Source of the DNA: a virus | Virus record (IMG/VR): IMGVR_UViG_3300017728_000090 | Coordinates: 1 to 26,589 of that record | Length of the DNA stretch: 26,589 bases | Reading direction: 5' to 3' (one strand) | In this document: positions 23,033 through 26,589 of the stretch, one piece after another | Layout: each line of letters begins with the position of its first letter | How positions within the stretch are numbered: the stretch's first letter is position 1 | Translations under genes and position numbers: made by a program | The notes under the pieces: model-generated | What the model was told of the DNA's origin: nothing | Database searches by the model: none | Seen by the model: only the letters and a program-made list of their open reading frames with translations

Positions 23033-25141
23033 TTAGTTAGTTGCAAACATTTTGTTTAGTGAATTAGCTAGAGGAACTAGAGAGTTAGTATCAATAAATT
23101 CAGCGCCTTTACCATACATTCTAGTAAAGTTACCTTTGTCTGAACCGTAACCTCCAGTAATAAAATAGCTAAGAACTTTAATACCTCTAGATCTCATATT
23201 GTCTACTTGTTTTTTAGTATGGTTAATAGCAGTATCTCCATAGTAAGTAATATCTTTATTTTCAAAGTAAGGCTCGCCATCACTAAAGTTAATAAAGAAA
23301 CTTTCAACACCATTAGAACCATCAACAATTTCTTTTTGTATAGCTTCAAAACAAAGACCTTCAGGAGTAGTACCTGGACAAGTTATGTATTTGAATAAAG
23401 ATTGTATCTTTGTAATCTTATCTTTTCTACTGTCATAAGCAATAAAGATTGCTGGAGTCATTTTTCTACCTACATCTTCAGTACTTCTATAAGATATAAC
23501 TACATCTAAGTTTTGCACCATTGAAGCTGCTTTGGCTATTGCAACAGTAGCTACTTGAGCATTTTGCCATTTTGAACCACTCATAGAGCCTGAAGCATCA
23601 ACACTGATATGAACTATTGCTGGCTTAAATCTTTCTTCAAACACCTGTTGAAATACGCTTTGATAGCCATGTCCTAGACTAGCAACCAATCTTCTGTCTA
23701 GTTTACCTTTGTTAAGTCTACTGTATTTTAAGGTACGTTCGTCATTCCTAACTTGCAATTTTCTACCTAGTTTAGAACCTAAAACTATACCTTTATTGAT
23801 AGCTTCTTCATTACTTTCCATTCTCCACCTGTAGTTTTTAGAAAATGTATTGTAAACATTAGACTCAGCTAAATTATCTGAAATATTCTTAATAACTAAA
23901 CAATCTGTACCGTTACCAGTATGGTGGTACCAATTTTGTGGAAGACCTTTACCAACAGTCTTTTGGTCTGATCCAGAATCAGAAATAGCTTGTACATTAT
24001 TTTTATCTTTTTTAGAGATATTAGACTTTTTAACTTTACCGTTAAGAAGTTCTTTTTGTTTTTCAATAGCTTTATCTAGACTTGCTTTTTGAGACTCTGA
24101 AAGCTCTATATTTTTAGAAGCTTTACCACTCGTAGCTGGCTGATTGTTATTAACAATATTTTCAGCTATTTGATCGATGTCGTCTTGAGTTAACTCTGCA
24201 TCTGTAGAACTTGAACCTGCATCGCCACTTTGTTGTGATTGATCGTTATCACCATCGTTTGTATCTCCACCATTATCAGGCTCTTCATCTAATTCGGTAT
24301 CAGGAATATTAGATTCTATTGTATTGAATATTTCAATGGCAACCTTAAGGGAAGCTTCAGTAGATTGTAATTTATCGATATTTTTTAAGTCTAATAGAGA
24401 CCAGATTTTTCTTAAATTAGGAAGTGCATCTAGATTTCTGTTTGAATTAGTAATGTTTATTAAACGGAACATGTAAGATTCTAAATCAAGACTTGTTTTT
24501 TCGTTTGATTGAAGGGCTTTGTCTATTATATTTGCATGAAAGTATTTGTCATACATAGCGTGATAGTATCCTTGATAGCCTGGAGCATTCTTAAAAATAA
24601 AGTAATCTATTCTTCTGTCTTCGACATAGTTAAGAATCTGCTTTACAGTATCGTTGACGTATTGTTGGGCCTTTCTAGTATTGTAGAGACTATTATTTAT
24701 ATATCTATCTTCTTCATCTGACCAAAACTGCTCGTACCAATTGTATTTATGAGCAATTGCGTTAAGATCAATTTCACTAGTATAATCAGCTAGACGAGAT
24801 AACAAAGAGAAGTCAGTTAACTTACAGTGAGAACCTTCATGAAGAGCTAGACCCACAGTAGGATCGAAATCTTTATCTTTTATATTACCAGAAATAACTA
24901 CTGCTTTACCATCAGTATAGCTTTCGTCTTTACTACTATATGTAACAGGAATATTTTCTCCAGTAACAATTCTTACAAAGTTACCAATAGCACGTTTAGT
25001 CGCGGCCATTTTAACGTAGTCTTTACCAGGTTTAATTTCTTCTCCAGTAAGAATGTCAACGTTATCGTTTGTGTCGTAGTCGTACCAGAAAGAAGAGTTT
25101 GAATATTTTTGCATGTTATATTTGTTAGGTTTATCAATCAT
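23033..25141 (-). CDS. VWA-domain protein with HExxH motif, CobT-like architecture
   Basis: A 702-aa protein. Residues 101-105 read HEGSH, an HExxH zinc-metalloprotease motif (in VGLALHEGSHCKLTDF), with NYVEDRRIDYF at ~171-181 offering Glu174 as a possible third ligand. An acidic, low-complexity linker lies at ~283-345. Residues 354-370 (SLDKAIEKQKELLNGKV) match the C-terminal tails of two neighbouring proteins. A C-terminal von Willebrand A domain starts near 507 with an intact MIDAS: DASGSMS (Asp515, Ser517, Ser519), GTTPEG (about Thr591) and FSDGEP (Asp621). CobT-type proteins, with a MoxR/CobS AAA+ partner, have this general layout; no such ATPase is in the window. Catalysis is inferred. 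A 17-bp promoter core ends 8 bases before the ATG. Confidence 0.85.
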   Translation of the reverse strand: MIDKPNKYNMQKYSNSSFWYDYDTNDNVDILTGEEIKPGKDYVKMAATKRAIGNFVRIVTGENIPVTYSSKDESYTDGKAVVISGNIKDKDFDPTVGLALHEGSHCKLTDFSLLSRLADYTSEIDLNAIAHKYNWYEQFWSDEEDRYINNSLYNTRKAQQYVNDTVKQILNYVEDRRIDYFIFKNAPGYQGYYHAMYDKYFHANIIDKALQSNEKTSLDLESYMFRLINITNSNRNLDALPNLRKIWSLLDLKNIDKLQSTEASLKVAIEIFNTIESNIPDTELDEEPDNGGDTNDGDNDQSQQSGDAGSSSTDAELTQDDIDQIAENIVNNNQPATSGKASKNIELSESQKASLDKAIEKQKELLNGKVKKSNISKKDKNNVQAISDSGSDQKTVGKGLPQNWYHHTGNGTDCLVIKNISDNLAESNVYNTFSKNYRWRMESNEEAINKGIVLGSKLGRKLQVRNDERTLKYSRLNKGKLDRRLVASLGHGYQSVFQQVFEERFKPAIVHISVDASGSMSGSKWQNAQVATVAIAKAASMVQNLDVVISYRSTEDVGRKMTPAIFIAYDSRKDKITKIQSLFKYITCPGTTPEGLCFEAIQKEIVDGSNGVESFFINFSDGEPYFENKDITYYGDTAINHTKKQVDNMRSRGIKVLSYFITGGYGSDKGNFTRMYGKGAEFIDTNSLVPLANSLNKMFATN

Positions 25142-25149
25142 TTACATAG

Positions 25150-25166
25150 TAAATATAATAAAAATA
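25150..25166 (-). promoter_or_regulatory. 17-bp promoter-like core of VWA gene
   Basis: The minus strand reads TATTTTTATTATATTTA, identical to the core at 25433-25449, with TTTTTTTATGTCG upstream (shared with the site at 26085) and one TTGTTAATAACT 12-mer at 25215-25226. An ATGTAA start-stop pair lies between the box and the ATG. Initiation 6-7 bases after the box would make the message almost leaderless. Confidence 0.55.
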
Positions 25167-25214
25167 ATCGACATAAAAAAATCCTGGGTGATTATTTTCA
25201 ATATATTTTCAAAA

Positions 25215-25226
25215 AGTTATTAACAA
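25215..25226 (-). repeat. TTGTTAATAACT 12-mer, copy 1
   Basis: First of four exact copies (others 25478-25489, 25499-25510, 26140-26151), each about 28-65 bases upstream of a 17-bp promoter core. GTTAATAAC is a perfect inverted repeat about its central base, as an operator half-site pair would be. This copy overlaps the stop codon of the 62-aa gene. Confidence 0.65.
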
Positions 25227-25408
25227 TTTGTTTTACTAAATAGAGCGCATCCAGAAAATATTGCTCCTGTTCCAGCTGTTATAGCAAAAAAGGCTAATTC
25301 GTTTAAAGGATCAGCGAATGGTACATAGTTTAAGATCTCTCCAGTACCTGTAATATATGCTAGATAGAAAGAGATAGCTGCTGCGATTGTGAATTTTAAT
25401 TTAGTCAT
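25220..25408 (-). CDS. 62-aa membrane protein, function unknown
   Basis: A small hydrophobic protein beginning MTKLKFTIAAAISFYLAYIT. Two hydrophobic stretches (about residues 5-20 and 38-57, the latter AFFAITAGTGAIFSGCALF) and a short polar turn suggest a two-span membrane protein, or a cleaved signal peptide followed by a hydrophobic domain. It has no lipobox. It precedes the VWA gene, with its own 17-bp core and a TATATTTATA box upstream. Confidence 0.55.
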   Translation of the reverse strand: MTKLKFTIAAAISFYLAYITGTGEILNYVPFADPLNELAFFAITAGTGAIFSGCALFSKTNC

Positions 25409-25430
25409 AGTTAATTGTTGTTATTTATAG

Positions 25431-25449
25431 TATAAATATAATAAAAATA
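25431..25449 (-). promoter_or_regulatory. combined TATATTTATA box and 17-bp core
   Basis: Here the two element families coincide: the 17-bp core TATTTTTATTATATTTA (25433-25449) continues into TATATTTATA (25431-25440). Upstream lie TATCACAA and TTGAAAAA (also at 20521-20546). Two TTGTTAATAACT copies at 25478-25489 and 25499-25510 are 21 bp apart, about two helical turns. The ATG of the 62-aa gene is about 23 bases downstream. Confidence 0.55.
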
Positions 25450-25477
25450 GTTGTGATATGAAAACTTTTTCAACTAG

Positions 25478-25510
25478 AGTTATTAACAATCCGTGTGAAG
25501 TTATTAACAA
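25478..25510 (-). repeat. tandem pair of TTGTTAATAACT 12-mers
   Basis: Exact copies at 25478-25489 and 25499-25510, in the same orientation with 21-bp period. They sit between the GC-rich island (25513-25596) and the promoter elements at 25431-25449. Paired spacing suggests cooperative binding by one protein on the same DNA face; no protein can be named. Confidence 0.6.
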
Positions 25511-25512
25511 CT

Positions 25513-25596
25513 CGGGGTGGGGCGGCGCGCGATACTCATGAGGTGGTCCTCGACGCGGTAGTTTCCGACCTTATGCCTACGTGGCTCTCGCGAGCC
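25513..25596 (-). other. 84-bp GC-rich island, possible structured RNA or insertion
   Basis: By hand count, 56 of 84 bases are G or C (about 67%), whereas the surrounding genes are around 30-40%. No ORF of useful length is present on either strand. On the minus strand it starts right after the 148-aa gene stop with GGCTC, loop GCGA, GAGCC (a perfect 5-bp stem with a GNRA loop), then GAGG-ACCA-CCTC and CGG...CCG pairings. It could be a short structured RNA, a remnant of an insertion, or a site bound by a protein. No known RNA family is recognised. Confidence 0.55.
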
Positions 25597-25598
25597 TT

Positions 25599-26045
25599 TT
25601 AACCTATAACTTTACCCATTATAAGATCCTTTTGCTTTTGAATTGCGGCATCAAGATCAGAGTTAGAAGGGTTAATAGCATATCTTTCACGATCTTCAGG
25701 GGAGGAAGGGATTTTACCTCCACTTACGTTACCTCCGTAATATGAAACGCCTTTAACGTTTTGCATATATTCAATAGGTTTAAGTGTATATCCAGCGGGT
25801 GGCATCATCGTACCGACAAGGCTTTTTTTACTTCTACCTATTAGATCTTTAGTCGATACACGATAGGTTTTCTCGCCCATAACACAAAAGACTTTTCCGT
25901 TATTTGCAACAGAAGAGGCAAGGTGACCGTGGCAACGTATATTTCTATAGTTAGGTAAACCTATCTTATTGTAAACTTGATTGTAGATTTGGAATTCGAC
26001 TACTTCTCCGTGTTTATAGTCTAGTTTGTCGCTTTGTAATAGCAT
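25599..26045 (-). CDS. small beta-barrel-like protein with C-terminal KQK motif
   Basis: A 148-aa protein starting MLLQSDKLDYKHGEVVEFQI. Residues ~10-68 look like a small beta-barrel (HGEVVEFQIYNQ, VFCVMGEKTYRVS). The middle is Gly/Pro-rich (GTMMPPAGYTLKP, YYGGNVSGGKIP). Residues 130-146 (DLDAAIQKQKDLIMGKV) form the motif shared with the 128-aa and VWA proteins. The general plan of barrel, flexible linker and C-terminal helix matches the 128-aa protein, so they may be distant paralogues. No enzyme motif is visible. A 17-bp core variant lies upstream at 26085-26101. Confidence 0.65.
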   Translation of the reverse strand: MLLQSDKLDYKHGEVVEFQIYNQVYNKIGLPNYRNIRCHGHLASSVANNGKVFCVMGEKTYRVSTKDLIGRSKKSLVGTMMPPAGYTLKPIEYMQNVKGVSYYGGNVSGGKIPSSPEDRERYAINPSNSDLDAAIQKQKDLIMGKVIG

Positions 26046-26084
26046 AGTTTAATTTTTAGTTATTATTAGTTAATTAATTATAGG

Positions 26085-26101
26085 TAAATATAAGAAAAAT
26101 A
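26085..26101 (-). promoter_or_regulatory. 17-bp promoter-like core of 148-aa gene
   Basis: The minus strand reads TATTTTTCTTATATTTA, one base from the core. It shares TTTTTTTATGTCG upstream with the 25150 site and has a TTGTTAATAACT 12-mer at 26140-26151. The leader before the ATG at 26045 is about 40 bases. Confidence 0.52.
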
Positions 26102-26139
26102 AACGACATAAAAAAATTATTTTGCGATTATTTTTCAAA

Positions 26140-26151
26140 AGTTATTAACAA
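26140..26151 (-). repeat. TTGTTAATAACT 12-mer, copy 4
   Basis: Exact copy on the minus strand directly after the stop of the GIY-YIG gene and upstream of the core at 26085-26101. Confidence 0.6.
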
Positions 26152-26589
26152 TTAGAAACTACTGTTTAAGAGTGGTAACTTATTGTATTGTGTATAGTGG
26201 TTAGATATAAGAGCAGACTCAACAAGGGAGGCTACTTCTATAGGTAGAGGTAGGTATTCAACAGAGACATGTTCCATTAAGTCTTTATAGGTACGATCTA
26301 GCTTATATACCCAAGTCTTACTGTGTTGTTCGTTGCATCTTAATCGTCCATCCTTAGTAAGTTCTTTAGAGTCTGCGAATCGCGTGTGTCTGATAAATTT
26401 ATAGGTACGGGACCTAATACTACAGACCGACATACCGTAATAGATAACCTCTCCTGTACGGGTGTCTGTATATCTATAGACTCCAGGTACGTCATATTGT
26501 GTATCGCCTCGAGTCCATGCATTCTTTAGTAGCTTAGCCTCTCCCCAAGGTGGAAGTGCTTTAAGAAGCCCTAGTCCTGCGTAGACTAT
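26152..26589 (-). CDS. GIY-YIG nuclease, 5' end beyond the window
   Basis: The frame is open from the right edge to TAA/stop at 26152, giving 145 visible residues; the true start is outside. Counting from the edge, PGVYRYTDTRTGEVIYYGMS (35-54) holds the GIY (GVY) and YIG (YYG) elements, SIRSR (57-61) supplies the catalytic Arg, and LVESALISNHYTQYNKLPLL (122-141) gives the conserved Glu124 and the closing Asn142. Such domains cut DNA in homing endonucleases and repair enzymes; no second DNA-binding domain follows, so a free-standing homing type (Seg-like) is possible. Bases 26461-26580 are about 47% GC, well above the tail genes. It may be a recent acquisition. Confidence 0.8.
   Translation of the reverse strand: MVYAGLGLLKALPPWGEAKLLKNAWTRGDTQYDVPGVYRYTDTRTGEVIYYGMSVCSIRSRTYKFIRHTRFADSKELTKDGRLRCNEQHSKTWVYKLDRTYKDLMEHVSVEYLPLPIEVASLVESALISNHYTQYNKLPLLNSSF

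Noticed and set aside
25142-25147. ATGTAA minimal upstream ORF regulating the VWA gene
   Set aside because: It probably lies at or before the transcription start, and such pairs arise easily by chance in AT-rich DNA.
25215-25510. TTATTAACA as DnaA boxes of a replication origin
   Set aside because: It differs from TTATCCACA at two key positions, copies are tied to promoter-like cores, and no unwinding element or replication gene is seen.
25513-25596. tRNA or group I intron remnant in the GC island
   Set aside because: No acceptor/T-arm pattern (no GGTTCRA), and no recognisable P3-P7 core; only isolated short stems.

Overview
This window looks like part of the genome of a tailed, T4-related myovirus, probably one infecting a marine or other aquatic Bacteroidetes (Flavobacteriia-type) host. 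Every gene I can support lies on the minus strand. Genes are tightly packed, often with TAATG, ATGA or longer overlaps, and composition is AT-rich. The virus call rests on gp25-like and gp6-like baseplate wedge proteins, a gp5-position hub protein carrying an M15 peptidase, a spike-type beta-helix protein and a gp55-like late sigma factor. The host guess is inference from three things: promoter-like boxes resembling the Bacteroidetes TAnnTTTG -7 element, a lipoprotein with a Bacteroidetes-style signal, and Shine-Dalgarno sequences present before only some genes.

Right to left (direction of transcription): 26589-25599 holds a GIY-YIG nuclease truncated by the window edge and a 148-aa protein, then an 84-bp GC-rich island. 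25408-22636 holds a small membrane protein, a 702-aa HExxH + VWA protein of CobT-like architecture and a 128-aa protein. The 148-, 702- and 128-aa proteins share a short helical motif, approximately LDxAIxKQKxLIxGKV. 22636-20547 is a compact block with a lipoprotein and small proteins I do not recognise. 20395-18343 holds more unknowns and an Hsp20 chaperone. 18331-16734 pairs a coiled-coil membrane protein with a zinc-ribbon protein. 16695-14265 reads as one operon: tiny TM protein, two small unknowns, HD phosphohydrolase, single-TM protein, gp55-like sigma factor.

The late region follows. An outer-membrane beta-barrel protein and a holin-sized membrane protein end at a strong intrinsic terminator (13375-13414). 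The baseplate/tail cluster then runs from 13341 to 367: conserved small protein, hub/M15 peptidase, spike-like protein, two small conserved proteins, gp25-like, gp6-like, DNRLRE-like, Ig-like and a 1544-aa LamG-containing protein. The 5' part of another structural gene lies at 289-1.

Two families of promoter-like elements recur, all reading on the minus strand and almost all in gene gaps. One is a 10-mer TATATTTATA, mostly before late or structural genes. The other is a 17-bp core TATTTTTATTATATTTA before the sigma-factor operon and the right-hand genes; at three of its five sites it has upstream 12-mers TTGTTAATAACT. A simple reading is that the second family is early/middle and the first is the late class served by the gp55-like factor; this is inference. 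I found no tRNA, rRNA, CRISPR or IS element.
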